Of a DNA stretch of 64,000 nucleotides, positions 15,741-24,894 are shown piece after piece. The DNA lies in assembly GCA_913778765.1 (NCBI GenBank), contig CAJYXO010000116.1, positions 62,001 to 126,000 on the forward strand, given 5' to 3'. The notes under the pieces were generated by a model. The model did no database searches and was not told the origin of the DNA. It was given only the letters and a program-made list of their open reading frames with translations. Every line of letters begins with the position of its first letter. Positions within the stretch are counted from its first letter, which is position 1. This DNA comes from an uncultured Massilia sp. Lineage in GTDB: Bacteria > Pseudomonadota > Gammaproteobacteria > Burkholderiales > Burkholderiaceae_D. The position numbers were made by a program, and so were the translations under genes.

Positions 15741-16136
15741 ATGTTCGCCAAAACAGCAAAGAACCTGGTTCTCTATGCACTGATCCTGGCCGGCGGCCTG
15801 GCCATCGGACACTATGTGCCTGAGGCTGTACGCATGCTCAAGCCAAAGTACAGCGAGGGCAATTTCGCAGCCTATTACCCGGACGCCAGGACACAGGTGG
15901 TGGTGTACGGCACCGCAACCTGTCCGTTCTGCGCCAAGACGCGCGCCTACCTGAAGGAGCGCAACATTGCCTTCGGTGACTTCGACGTCGACAAGTCGGA
16001 CAAGGGCAAGCGCGATTTCGGCCAATTGGGAGGCCAGTCGGTGCCGGTCATCCTGATCGGCAACCGGAAGCTGGTCGGCTTCGACAAGAAAACGATCGAC
16101 GCGGCCCTCGCGCAGCTCAAGTCTGCGCCCATGTAA
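15741..16136 (+). CDS. Membrane-anchored glutaredoxin-like protein
   Basis: A 131-residue protein with one N-terminal membrane segment (residues ~8-27, 'NLVLYALILAGGLAIGHYV') and a glutaredoxin/thioredoxin-fold domain. The domain has active site 'TATCPFCAKTRAYL' (CxxC), a cis-Pro loop 'GGQSVPVILIG' and the final helix 'IDAALAQL'. It probably exchanges thiol/disulfide on one face of the inner membrane; positive-inside reading of 'MFAKTAKN' puts the domain in the periplasm. It is sandwiched between two six-cysteine peptide genes (19 and 2 bases away), suggesting a role in their folding. Confidence 0.8.
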   Translation: MFAKTAKNLVLYALILAGGLAIGHYVPEAVRMLKPKYSEGNFAAYYPDARTQVVVYGTATCPFCAKTRAYLKERNIAFGDFDVDKSDKGKRDFGQLGGQSVPVILIGNRKLVGFDKKTIDAALAQLKSAPM

Positions 16137-16138
16137 GC

Positions 16139-16324
16139 ATGAACAAGAAACTCGCCATGCTGCTGTTCGCCATCGGCATCGGCGCCGCGGCAAGCCCGGC
16201 CTTCGCCGACTCATGCGCTCACTGGTGCCATTACTTCCAGGACACCTGCAAGGCGACGCCTGGCAACGATCCGGCCACCTGCGACCAGAACTTTTCGGAT
16301 TGCATGATGGAGTGCTACGGCTGA
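16139..16324 (+). CDS. Small secreted six-cysteine protein (family B, copy 2)
   Basis: A 61-residue protein with signal peptide 'MNKKLAMLLFAIGIGAAASP' then AFA, and a mature part whose cysteines read C-x3-C-x6-C-x10-C-x6-C-x3-C, as in the 15542 product. The first 38 bases of coding sequence are identical to that gene, while the mature residues between cysteines are mostly different. The start lies 2 bases after the glutaredoxin stop, so the three genes are one transcript. It ends in a good terminator. Confidence 0.72.
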   Translation: MNKKLAMLLFAIGIGAAASPAFADSCAHWCHYFQDTCKATPGNDPATCDQNFSDCMMECYG

Positions 16325-16346
16325 ATCCAATCCGCCGCCTGCAACA

Positions 16347-16368
16347 GCCGGCCGGTGGCCGGCTTTTT
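16347..16368 (+). terminator. Intrinsic terminator
   Basis: GCCGGCC-GGT-GGCCGGC (7-bp stem, 3-base loop) followed by TTTTT. It closes the Cys-peptide/glutaredoxin transcript; its T-run overlaps the last codon of the convergent DUF3108 gene. Confidence 0.85.
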
Positions 16369-17138
16369 CATTTCCTGGTGATCTTCTCGAGCGTCTGCTC
16401 GACGTAATCGCGCTCGTTGTCGACGAACTTCAGCTTGACCGGATACCACTCCAGCGACGGCGCCAGCCAGATGTCGAGGGTCTGGTCCTTCGAACCCGGC
16501 GGCGGCTCGCGCAGCACGTGGACGGTGTCGACGGTGCCGATGGCGGCGCCGGCCTGCACCTTCTCGCGGCCGATCACACGGAAAGTCCAGGGGTCGGCAT
16601 CGTGCGGACCGACCACGAAGAAATTCCATTCCGAGCCCTGCTTGAACTTGTCCTTGCCGGCGCGCGCCAGCGCCACCAGCTGCCAGGAGATCGATACGCG
16701 GTCCTGCTCGCCCCCCTTGATCGGGTAGGTCTTGTCGCCGTCGCTGAAGTCGATGGTCTTCGCCTCGCGGTCGAAATTCGCCGTCACCGGATCCTTGCGG
16801 AAGCGCTTGTCGTAGTACTCGTTGGGCGCCAGCCCGAAGCTGTCGATCGTGCCCTGGCTGCGGTTCTCGGTCAGCTTGCCCAGCACGGCCACGCGCGAAT
16901 CGGTGTTGATCGTGTACTTGCCGTCGCCCTGGCGCCAGCTCAGGGTGGCGTTGCCGTTCAGAGTGAAGCCGCGCTGGCGGGCGCTGATCGAATACGACAG
17001 GTCGGCCGAAGGCGGCAGGTTGAAGGGGCGCAACTGCGACGGATGCTCTTCCGCCGCAGCGGCGCCCTGGGCCGCCGCGGTTGCGATCGTTGCCGCCAGC
17101 AGCGCGCCGGCGCCGGCCAATTTGCACATCTTGTTCAT
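16368..17138 (-). CDS. DUF3108 periplasmic protein
   Basis: A 256-residue protein with signal peptide ('MNKMCKLAGAGALLAATIATAAAQG'). The body is a DUF3108 beta-rich domain, with 'ADLSYSISARQRGFTLNGNA', 'FDREAKTIDFSD', 'QDRVSISWQLVALARAG' and the family ending 'TLDIWLAPSLEWYPVKLKF'. Function is unknown; DUF3108 proteins are envelope proteins often near cell-wall or LPS genes. It follows a paralogue on the same strand by one base, so the two are co-transcribed. Confidence 0.82.
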   Translation of the reverse strand: MNKMCKLAGAGALLAATIATAAAQGAAAAEEHPSQLRPFNLPPSADLSYSISARQRGFTLNGNATLSWRQGDGKYTINTDSRVAVLGKLTENRSQGTIDSFGLAPNEYYDKRFRKDPVTANFDREAKTIDFSDGDKTYPIKGGEQDRVSISWQLVALARAGKDKFKQGSEWNFFVVGPHDADPWTFRVIGREKVQAGAAIGTVDTVHVLREPPPGSKDQTLDIWLAPSLEWYPVKLKFVDNERDYVEQTLEKITRK

Positions 17139-17139
17139 G

Positions 17140-18315
17140 TCAGCTTCCTGAATTCTTCACTACGATCTTGTTCACGGTCTGGGTCGTCACCGCCCCGCTT
17201 GCCTCGAGATTCCGGATCTGCACGGGATACCAGCCGTAGTCCGGCGCCAGCCACAGGTCCAGGCGCGAGTTGTACGAGCCGGGCTTGGGAGGACGCGTCA
17301 GGTGCCATGTCGCGATTTTGCCCATGGCCGTGTCGATTTGCTCCTGGCCGAGCACTTTGAAGCTGAAAACGCTGGCATCGCGATCTTCGCCGACGAGAAT
17401 GTCGATATTTCCCGACAGTTGCTGCGGATCGCCGCGCGCGATCGCCGTCAGCTGCAGCGGCACGCTGGCCTTGTCCTGGGCGCCCCAGACCAGCGGATAG
17501 CTGGCCTGCGAGGCCGAAAACGTCAGCTTGCCGTCCTTGCGGTTGAAATGGGTCGCCGTCAACGAGCGCCCGCGCCGCTTTTCCGTCATCAGGTCCGGCA
17601 TGAAGCCCTCGTCGCCGACCGCGCCCTCGCTGGTCAAGGTCAGCAGGTTCACGTGCGCGAACACGATCGCGATGCCGGCCTCGACCCTGACCTTGTAGGA
17701 GGTCGGGCCCAGGGTCCACGACAACAGGGCGTCGCCGCTCCACTTCGTGCCGTTCGCATCCGTGCGGGCGACGTCCATCAGGATGTCGGCGCCGGGCGGC
17801 AGGTCGACCTTGTAGCGCCGCGCTTCGGGTTCGGGCTTGGCCGCGGGCTCCGCAGGCGGCTGCGCCGGCGACGCGGCCTGGGTCGATTGTACGCCGGCCG
17901 CGGCGATGGCGGCGCCGCCCTGCCCGCTTGCTTGCCCGTCCGGCTGGCCGCCTGCCTGTCCGCCCGGCTGCTCGGCGGACGCGGCCGCGGACGACGCGGC
18001 GCTTGCCGCATCGCCGCCGGCGGCCTCCAGGGCCGGTTCGGACTGCGCCACTTCCACCGGTTCCGGCGGCAGTTCCGGCAGCGGCGGCGGCGCCAGCGCC
18101 GGTTGCGGCGGCGGCGTCTGCGGCGGCGCCGGCGCCGGCGGCGCGGGCCGCATCACCAGCGCCGCTTCGACCGCCGGCGCGCGCCTTGCGGTCCATTCGC
18201 GCGGCTTGCCCAGCTGGCCGACGAACCAGTCCAGCACCATCAGGTGCAGCAAAACCGTGAGCGCGCCGAACACGATTTTCCGGCGGCGGCGGTTCGAGGC
18301 GATAGCGAGGCTCAT
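17140..18315 (-). CDS. DUF3108 protein with TonB-like anchored, proline-rich N-terminus
   Basis: A 391-residue protein. A cytoplasmic basic start 'NRRRRKIVFGA' leads to one membrane helix (about 15-33). A Pro/Ala-rich spacer (about 48-160) follows, as in TonB-like proteins, and then a DUF3108 domain: 'RYKVDLPPGADILMDVART', 'SYPLVWGAQDKASVPLQLTA' and 'RLDLWLAPDYGWYPVQIRN'. The C-terminal domain is paralogous to the next gene. Likely periplasm-facing; the spacer would let it span toward the outer membrane. Function unknown. Confidence 0.8.
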   Translation of the reverse strand: MSLAIASNRRRRKIVFGALTVLLHLMVLDWFVGQLGKPREWTARRAPAVEAALVMRPAPPAPAPPQTPPPQPALAPPPLPELPPEPVEVAQSEPALEAAGGDAASAASSAAASAEQPGGQAGGQPDGQASGQGGAAIAAAGVQSTQAASPAQPPAEPAAKPEPEARRYKVDLPPGADILMDVARTDANGTKWSGDALLSWTLGPTSYKVRVEAGIAIVFAHVNLLTLTSEGAVGDEGFMPDLMTEKRRGRSLTATHFNRKDGKLTFSASQASYPLVWGAQDKASVPLQLTAIARGDPQQLSGNIDILVGEDRDASVFSFKVLGQEQIDTAMGKIATWHLTRPPKPGSYNSRLDLWLAPDYGWYPVQIRNLEASGAVTTQTVNKIVVKNSGS

Positions 18316-18390
18316 GCAGCTAGTGTAACGTCTATGAGCAGTGTTGGTTATCTGATAGGCTAGCCGGAACTGACACGGGAGAAGACCACC

Positions 18391-19101
18391 ATGCTGAAAC
18401 CACCTGCCGCCAACATGCCCGGGATGACGGATACGCTGGACTTCGTCAAGAACCTGTGGGGTTCGATGAACCTTCCGTGCGCCAACCTGTCGAGCATGGG
18501 CACGCCGCCGTTCTCGGCCGAAGACCTCGACAAGCGCATCGCCGACCTGAAGGCCGTCGAATCCTGGCTGAACATGAATCTCGCCATGCTGCGCGGGACG
18601 ATCCAGACCATGGAAGTCCAGCGCGCCACCCTGTCCACCCTGAAGTCGATGGGCGCGTCGATGGCGGAAGCCATGCGCCAGTCGGGCGTGAGCGCCGAGA
18701 AGATGGCGGGCATGCCCTTCGGCGCCTTCTTCGGCCAGCCGGCCGGCGCGGCAGCGGCGGGCGCGGCGCCGTCAGCGGCATCGTCCGCCACGCCGTCCCC
18801 CCCGGCCGACGCCGGCGGCGGCACGGCCCAGCCCGGCGCCGGGGCGCCGGCCCAGGACCCGGCGGCCGCTTTGGGCATGCCGACTGCAGTGGCTTGGTGG
18901 AATATGCTTCAGGAACAGTTTACGCAGGCAGTCGCTTCGGCGATGCAGCCGGCGGACGGTGCGGCCAAGGCGCCGGCGCCGCAAGCCGATGCGCCAGACC
19001 AGGCACCAGCGGCGCCACAACCGCAAGCCGAGCCGGGCGCAGCAGCCGCCGGCGGCAACGGCAAAGCCCGCGCCAGCAAACCGAAAGCCGACAAGGCCTG
19101 A
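18391..19101 (+). CDS. phaM: PhaM-type polyhydroxyalkanoate granule regulator
   Basis: A 236-residue protein with the PhaM N-terminal signature 'TDTLDFVKNLWGSMNLP', followed by 'PPFSAEDLDKRIADLKAVESWLNMNLAMLRGTIQTMEVQR' split over helices. A second helix pair ('TAVAWWNMLQEQFTQAVASAM') and an Ala/Pro/Lys-rich tail ('KARASKPKADKA') of the kind that binds DNA complete it. In Ralstonia, PhaM activates PHA synthase and ties granules to the nucleoid. A GGGAGA site precedes the ATG. This implies the organism makes polyhydroxyalkanoate. Confidence 0.85.
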   Translation: MLKPPAANMPGMTDTLDFVKNLWGSMNLPCANLSSMGTPPFSAEDLDKRIADLKAVESWLNMNLAMLRGTIQTMEVQRATLSTLKSMGASMAEAMRQSGVSAEKMAGMPFGAFFGQPAGAAAAGAAPSAASSATPSPPADAGGGTAQPGAGAPAQDPAAALGMPTAVAWWNMLQEQFTQAVASAMQPADGAAKAPAPQADAPDQAPAAPQPQAEPGAAAAGGNGKARASKPKADKA

Positions 19102-20763
19102 TTACGCCACAACCTCGACCGCCGCCGGCTGCAGCTGCGTCAACTGCTCCATCAGCTGCGCAAAGCGCTGCTGCCCCGGCAGCAGCCGGTCGACGTGGTG
19201 CAGCAGTTCGCAGGCTTCGGCGTACATCTGCTCGTCGAAGCCGTGCTGCTGCAAGTGCGACACCATGATCTGGGCCGCATTGAACAGGATGCGCTGGTTG
19301 TTCGGCACCGCCTTGCGCGCATTGCGCATCCACTCCACCGCCTGCGCCAGCTTGCCGGTCTTCCACAGCAGCACGCCCTGGTTCATCAGGTCCGCCGCTT
19401 CCTTCTTCGAACTGCGGATCAGGGCTTCGCCCTCTTCCGTCAAACGCGCCTTGTCGAAGATGCCCTGCACCTCGTCCAGCAGCAGCGGGTTGTCGTGGTT
19501 ATTGCGGATCACGTAGCAGAGCAGCTCGGCCGGCGCGTCCTTCACGCCCACCGCGAACAGCAGGGTCGCCAGCGCCAGGCAGGTCGGCGTGTCCGGGCGC
19601 TCGTCGGTCTGCTTCAGCATCGCCTCGAGATCGTCGCCGGCCTTGCGCGCGCGCCGGTAGTCGCCGCTCTCGTGGTAGACCAGGCCTTCGGTGATCTTCG
19701 CGCGCAGCTGGATGTCCGGGTGCTCGCCGGCGAACTCGCGCTGGACCGTCAGCAGCAGCTGCAGGGCTTCCTTCGGATCGTTCTTCTGCCCGCACACGCG
19801 CGCCAGGCCGAGGTAGGCGTCCGGCGTCTTCAGAATCGAATACTCGCCGATCGCAATGCACTTGCGGAAGGCCTTCTCGGCCATTTGCACGTTGCCCAGC
19901 TTGAGCGCGACATTCCCCAGGCTGCGCTGGCGCGGCACCGAGTTCGGCGACAGCTTGGCGGCGCGCTCCAGGATCGCACAGGCTTCGTCGAGCTTGCCCA
20001 TGTTCTGGTAGGAGGCCGCGAGCTGGTCGTAGGCGTCGATGTAGTAGCGGTTCTCCGCGATCACGCTCTGGAACATCTGGCGCGCCTGTTCGAACTCGCC
20101 GTTGGCCATGCGGATCTTGGCCAGGCCGGCGCGCGCCCACTGGTATTCGCGCTGCTCCAGCACCAGCTCGTACACTTCGCGCGCCCGGGCCGGCTGGCCG
20201 CTCTTTTCCATCAGCTTCGCCTTCATGCGCAGCAGGTCGAGGGCGTGGATCCGGTCGTGCTCGATGCGCTCGTCGCACAGCCGGGCCGCGCGCAGATAAT
20301 CCTTTTCCGCATAGGCCTGGTCGATCGCGCGGAACACCTGCTTCCGGTGCCACACGCGGTTCAGGCGGGTCAGCAGCACGCCCTCGGTGATCGGCTTGAT
20401 CAGGTAGGCGTCCGGCTGGTGCTCGGCCGCGCCCATCACCGATTCGACGCTCTTCTCGGCCGACACCATCAGCCACACCGTGCTCGGGTTGACCAGGTTG
20501 CGCACCCGCGCTTCTTCCAGCACCTGCTGGCCGTTCTTGCCTTCGCCGAGGTTGTAATCGCACAGGACCACGTCGTAGCGGATGCGCGCCAGCAGCCCCA
20601 TCGCCTCGCCGCCGCTGGAGGCCTGGTCGATGTTCTTCGCGCCCAGGCTGCGCAGGCTCTCGCGCAGCAGCTGGCGGATGCCGACGAAATCGTCGACCAC
20701 CAGGTAGTTCTTGCCGGCCCAGTCGACTTCGGCGGCGCTATTCGCATTGAGGACGGCGTTCAT
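19102..20763 (-). CDS. Response regulator with TPR output domain
   Basis: A 553-residue protein. The N-terminal receiver domain (about 17-140) has 'YLVVDDF', phospho-acceptor Asp in 'VVLCDYNLGEGKNG', 'WLMVSAEKS' and Lys in 'YLIKPIT'. The rest is a series of tetratricopeptide repeats, e.g. 'YIDAYDQLAASYQNMGKLDEACAIL' (split) and 'PDAYLGLARVCGQKNDPKEALQLLL'. Output is therefore protein-protein contact rather than DNA binding. Its ATG overlaps the stop of the upstream histidine kinase gene by 4 bases (ATGA), so the two form a cognate pair. Confidence 0.87.
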   Translation of the reverse strand: MNAVLNANSAAEVDWAGKNYLVVDDFVGIRQLLRESLRSLGAKNIDQASSGGEAMGLLARIRYDVVLCDYNLGEGKNGQQVLEEARVRNLVNPSTVWLMVSAEKSVESVMGAAEHQPDAYLIKPITEGVLLTRLNRVWHRKQVFRAIDQAYAEKDYLRAARLCDERIEHDRIHALDLLRMKAKLMEKSGQPARAREVYELVLEQREYQWARAGLAKIRMANGEFEQARQMFQSVIAENRYYIDAYDQLAASYQNMGKLDEACAILERAAKLSPNSVPRQRSLGNVALKLGNVQMAEKAFRKCIAIGEYSILKTPDAYLGLARVCGQKNDPKEALQLLLTVQREFAGEHPDIQLRAKITEGLVYHESGDYRRARKAGDDLEAMLKQTDERPDTPTCLALATLLFAVGVKDAPAELLCYVIRNNHDNPLLLDEVQGIFDKARLTEEGEALIRSSKKEAADLMNQGVLLWKTGKLAQAVEWMRNARKAVPNNQRILFNAAQIMVSHLQQHGFDEQMYAEACELLHHVDRLLPGQQRFAQLMEQLTQLQPAAVEVVA

Positions 20764-21494
20764 GGCAGCCTCAGGATGAAGCAGCCGCCGCCATACGCGC
20801 CGCCGTTCTCGAGGCGCAGGCTGCCGCTGCGGCCGCGGTGGCGGTGCATCGCCGCCACCTTGCCGGAAAAGTACAGGCCGAGGCCGGCGCTGTTGGTCAG
20901 GAAGTTGACGCCGCCGGCCTGCTCGCGCGTGGCGACCGCGCCGGCCTCCAGCAGCGCCGGCGGATAGCCCGGGCCGTCGTCCTCGACGCGCAGTTCGAGC
21001 CAGCCGTCGACCTCATGGAGCGCCAGGCGCACACGCTCGCGCGTGTAGTGGATGGCGTTGTTGAGCGCATGCGACAGCACGCCGACCACCAAGTCTTCGT
21101 CGAGGTGCCAGATCAGGTCCGGGTCGGCGTCGAGCTCGAGCCGGATGCCGCGCGAGTGCAGCAGCACACGCCCGATCGCCACCACCTGGTCGACCAGCTG
21201 GCCCAGCGCGATCGGCTGCAGGTCGAAGGGATAGCCGGGCTTGCCGACCTGCTTGTACAGGGCCAGCAGCTGCATCAGGTTGTCGTTCAGGCGCTTGGTC
21301 TGGTACAACATGTGCGCCATCTGCTCGTACGCCGATGCCGTTTGCGGGGCAGGAAGAGAGGACTGCGCCACCAGCAGCCGCTCCAGCGTCCCGGACAGGA
21401 CGCTGATCGAGTTCTTCATGTCGTGCGCGGTCGAGGCGAGAAACAGGAACAGGTCGTGCGATTCGGGTGTGTCGGCCGGGGTAACGTCCATCAC
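20760..21494 (-). CDS. Soluble sensor histidine kinase
   Basis: A 244-residue kinase without a sensory or membrane segment. The H-box is 'LASTAHDMKNSISVLSG'. The HATPase domain has 'GVLSHALNNAIHYTRE' (N-box), 'VEDDGPGYP' (G1) and 'NSAGLGLYFSGKVAAMHRHRG' (G2). The 'HDMKN' H-box is typical of the HisKA group found with TPR-receiver partners. Upstream of and coupled to the response regulator gene. The signal sensed cannot be read from sequence; it may be delivered by another protein. Confidence 0.86.
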   Translation of the reverse strand: MMDVTPADTPESHDLFLFLASTAHDMKNSISVLSGTLERLLVAQSSLPAPQTASAYEQMAHMLYQTKRLNDNLMQLLALYKQVGKPGYPFDLQPIALGQLVDQVVAIGRVLLHSRGIRLELDADPDLIWHLDEDLVVGVLSHALNNAIHYTRERVRLALHEVDGWLELRVEDDGPGYPPALLEAGAVATREQAGGVNFLTNSAGLGLYFSGKVAAMHRHRGRSGSLRLENGGAYGGGCFILRLP

Positions 21495-21565
21495 TAGCGT
21501 CCAGATTTGTAAAATGTTGCCGGACGTTAATTATATCTTTAGTTTCTGGAATGACTTACTGGAAA

Positions 21566-23245
21566 TCAAGAATCGGCGACTTGCGGTCCGCGGCTGGTGC
21601 GGCGTGCGCGCAACACGAAGCGCGCCGGGTCGAGGGCGTCGACCAGGCTTGACTCCAGCGGCAGCGGTTCGCCTTCGAGCTGTGCGGCGAGCAGCTCGGC
21701 GGCCCAGCCGGCCCAGATCAGGCCGCGCGAGGCATAGCCCAGCAGCGCGTACAGGCCGGGATGGCGCGGCACGTCGCGCAGGCGCTCGGTGCTCCCCGCC
21801 GCGGCGAAATCCGGCAGGCGGCCCACCAACGGCAGGCGGTCCGGCGCGATGCAGCGGAAACCCACGCGGCCCTGCAGCGGGGCGCCTTCCGCCGCGTGCG
21901 GATCGGACAGCAGGCCGCGCAGGCGCTGCAGGTTTTCCTCGTGGCTGGCCGGCGACAGCTCGGGATTGCCGTCGACGTCGTAGGTGGCGCCGGCGCTGAC
22001 CACGCCGTGCGAAGGCGGCGTCAGGTAGGCTTCGCGGCACAGCACCAGCGGCAGCGCCGGCAGCATGGCGGCCGGCAAATGGCTGACCTGGCCGCGCATC
22101 GCGGTGAGCGGCAGCGGCGCCGCGTGCGGGACCTGCATGGCGCCGGCGCCGTTGGCCAGGATCAGGGTCGGCGCGCGCGCCACCACGATGCCGTGCGCGT
22201 CGCTGAGCTGCCACTGGCCGTCATCGAAGCCGATGTGCACGTCGCCGACGCCGAAGCGCTGCTGCAGCCGTCCGCCGCAGGCCGCCAGCATGGCCTCGCA
22301 GACGCTGCCGGGCCGCGCCCAGCCGCCCTGGCGGAACAGCCAGCCGCCATCCGGCGCCGGCAGCTTCAGGATGGCTTCGGCCTGGGGCTGCTCCAGCCAC
22401 TCGGCAAACTCGGCGGGCAGTGCGCCGGCCGCGGCGATGGCGCGCTGGACCTCGGCGTGGCCGGCATCGCGCGCCAGCTGCAGCACGCCGCAGGCCTGGC
22501 CCTCGATCGCGCGGCCGGGACCGATGCCGCCCAGCCGTTCCCAGTGGCGCAGCGCGAACAGGTAGGCGGCGCGGGTCAGGCGGGTCGGGATATTGTCGTC
22601 GCGCGAAATCAGGGGCATGAAGATGCCGGCGCGGTTGCCGGAGGCCTCCATGGCGGGACGCTCGTGGCGCTCGACCAGCGTGACTTCCCAGCCGCGCGCG
22701 CACAGGCGTTCGCAGGCGGCGGAACCGGCGATGCCGGCGCCGAGCACGATGGCGCGCCGTTCCGGCAGCGGCGGGGCCGGCGGCCGCGGCTTGCGGCTGG
22801 CGAAGCGCGCCTTCTGCCTGGCCGGATCGGCACAGGTCTCGAACACGAAACCCTGCGCTTGCAGCGCCTGGATCTGCTCCTGTGTCAGGTCCTGTCCCAG
22901 CAGGCAGGCCTGCGGCGCGGCCACCCGCGCCAGCGCATGCGCGAAGCCGGCGCCGGCGTCGAGCAAGCCGTGCAGGCGGAACAGGTCGACCCGCGCCGAC
23001 AGCTGGCCCAGCGCGGCATCGATGGGCGCGTTGACGAGGTCGAGCGTGAGGCCGGGCTCGGCCTGCGGGATGCGGTGGAAGCCCGGCAGCAGCGTGTCCG
23101 ACAAAGCGATCGCGTGCAGGTGCGGCGAACGGTGCGGATCGGTGCGCCAGACGTCGGCCAGCACCTTGAACGCGGCGCCGTCGCCGTAATCGCTGTCGAA
23201 GACGGTAAAGCGCGCCTGCTTGCACCACGCGTCCCGGTAGTCCAT
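21566..23245 (-). CDS. mnmC: MnmC-like tRNA modification protein, methyltransferase half degenerate
   Basis: MnmC makes the mnm5 group of mnm5s2U34 in tRNA: the C-terminal FAD oxidase removes carboxymethyl and the N-terminal SAM methyltransferase methylates. This 559-residue protein has a sound FAD half (from ~170): 'AIVLGAGIAGSAACERL', 'ASGNRAGIFMPLIS', 'AMRGQVSHLP' and 'GVVSAGATYD'. The N-terminal half starts late ('MDYRDAWCKQARFTVFD') and lacks the usual first ~55-80 residues. The SAM loop ESGFGxGLNF is replaced by DSDYGDGAAF, and the LDGFAPAKNPDMW motif is gone. The methyltransferase step is probably lost. It follows tag by 2 bases. Confidence 0.78.
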   Translation of the reverse strand: MDYRDAWCKQARFTVFDSDYGDGAAFKVLADVWRTDPHRSPHLHAIALSDTLLPGFHRIPQAEPGLTLDLVNAPIDAALGQLSARVDLFRLHGLLDAGAGFAHALARVAAPQACLLGQDLTQEQIQALQAQGFVFETCADPARQKARFASRKPRPPAPPLPERRAIVLGAGIAGSAACERLCARGWEVTLVERHERPAMEASGNRAGIFMPLISRDDNIPTRLTRAAYLFALRHWERLGGIGPGRAIEGQACGVLQLARDAGHAEVQRAIAAAGALPAEFAEWLEQPQAEAILKLPAPDGGWLFRQGGWARPGSVCEAMLAACGGRLQQRFGVGDVHIGFDDGQWQLSDAHGIVVARAPTLILANGAGAMQVPHAAPLPLTAMRGQVSHLPAAMLPALPLVLCREAYLTPPSHGVVSAGATYDVDGNPELSPASHEENLQRLRGLLSDPHAAEGAPLQGRVGFRCIAPDRLPLVGRLPDFAAAGSTERLRDVPRHPGLYALLGYASRGLIWAGWAAELLAAQLEGEPLPLESSLVDALDPARFVLRARRTSRGPQVADS

Positions 23246-23247
23246 GG

Positions 23248-23808
23248 TCAGCTCCGGCGGCAGAGGCAGTCCCGGTCGTGGTCGTCCACCATGCCGATGC
23301 CCTGCATGTAGGCGTAGACGATGGTCGAGCCGACGAACTTGAAGCCGCGCTTGGCGAGGTCCTTCGAGATCCGGTCGGACAGTTCGGTACGCGCCGGGCG
23401 CGCGCCGTTCGGCCAGTCGTTGACGATCGGCGTGCGGTCGACGAAGGACCACAGGTACTGGTCGAGGCTCAGCCCTTCCTCGCGCAGCCGCAGATAGGCC
23501 TTGGCGTTGTTGATGGCGGCGGCAACCTTCAGGCGGTTGCGCACGATGCCGGGGTTGGCCAGCAGCGCGGCCACCTTGGCGTCGTCGTAGCGCGCGATCT
23601 TGTGCGCATCCCAGCCGTCGAAGGCGGCGCGGTAGTTGTCGCGCTTGTTCAGGATGGTCTCCCACGACAGCCCGGCCTGCGCCCCTTCGAGATTCAGCAT
23701 CTCGAACAGCGTGGTCTCGTCATGGCAGGGCTTGCCCCACTCATGGTCGTGGTAGGCGATGTAGCGCGGGTTGGCCATATTGGCCCAGGTGCAGCGGGTG
23801 TCGTTCAT
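23248..23808 (-). CDS. tag: DNA-3-methyladenine glycosylase I
   Basis: A 186-residue HhH-superfamily glycosylase that excises 3-methyladenine from DNA. Family features: 'RCTWAN' with the first zinc Cys, 'YHDHEWGKPCHD' with a zinc His, catalytic-pocket 'LEGAQAGLSWETILNKR', 'NPGIVRNRLK', 'FKFVGSTIVYAYMQGIGMVDDH' (split) and the terminal His/Cys 'DHDRDCLCR' zinc ligands. Normal length. The start at 23808 gives the canonical N-terminus. First gene of a two-gene unit with mnmC; divergent from the kinase gene at 23884. Confidence 0.93.
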   Translation of the reverse strand: MNDTRCTWANMANPRYIAYHDHEWGKPCHDETTLFEMLNLEGAQAGLSWETILNKRDNYRAAFDGWDAHKIARYDDAKVAALLANPGIVRNRLKVAAAINNAKAYLRLREEGLSLDQYLWSFVDRTPIVNDWPNGARPARTELSDRISKDLAKRGFKFVGSTIVYAYMQGIGMVDDHDRDCLCRRS

Positions 23809-23883
23809 GGCGCCAGTATAAACCCGCTGCGGCCGCGATAAAAATGTGTTATTGCTATCATTTTTTTGATTTACACTGGCCGG
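23809..23883. promoter_or_regulatory. Divergent tag / kinase control region
   Basis: A 75-base AT-rich gap (ATAAAAATGTG..ATTGCTATCATTTTTTTGATTTACAC) that must hold both promoters. TATCAT at ~23857 is a possible plus-strand -10. No operator was recognised. Confidence 0.3.
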
Positions 23884-24890
<1,007 letters not shown>

Positions 24891-24894
<4 letters not shown>

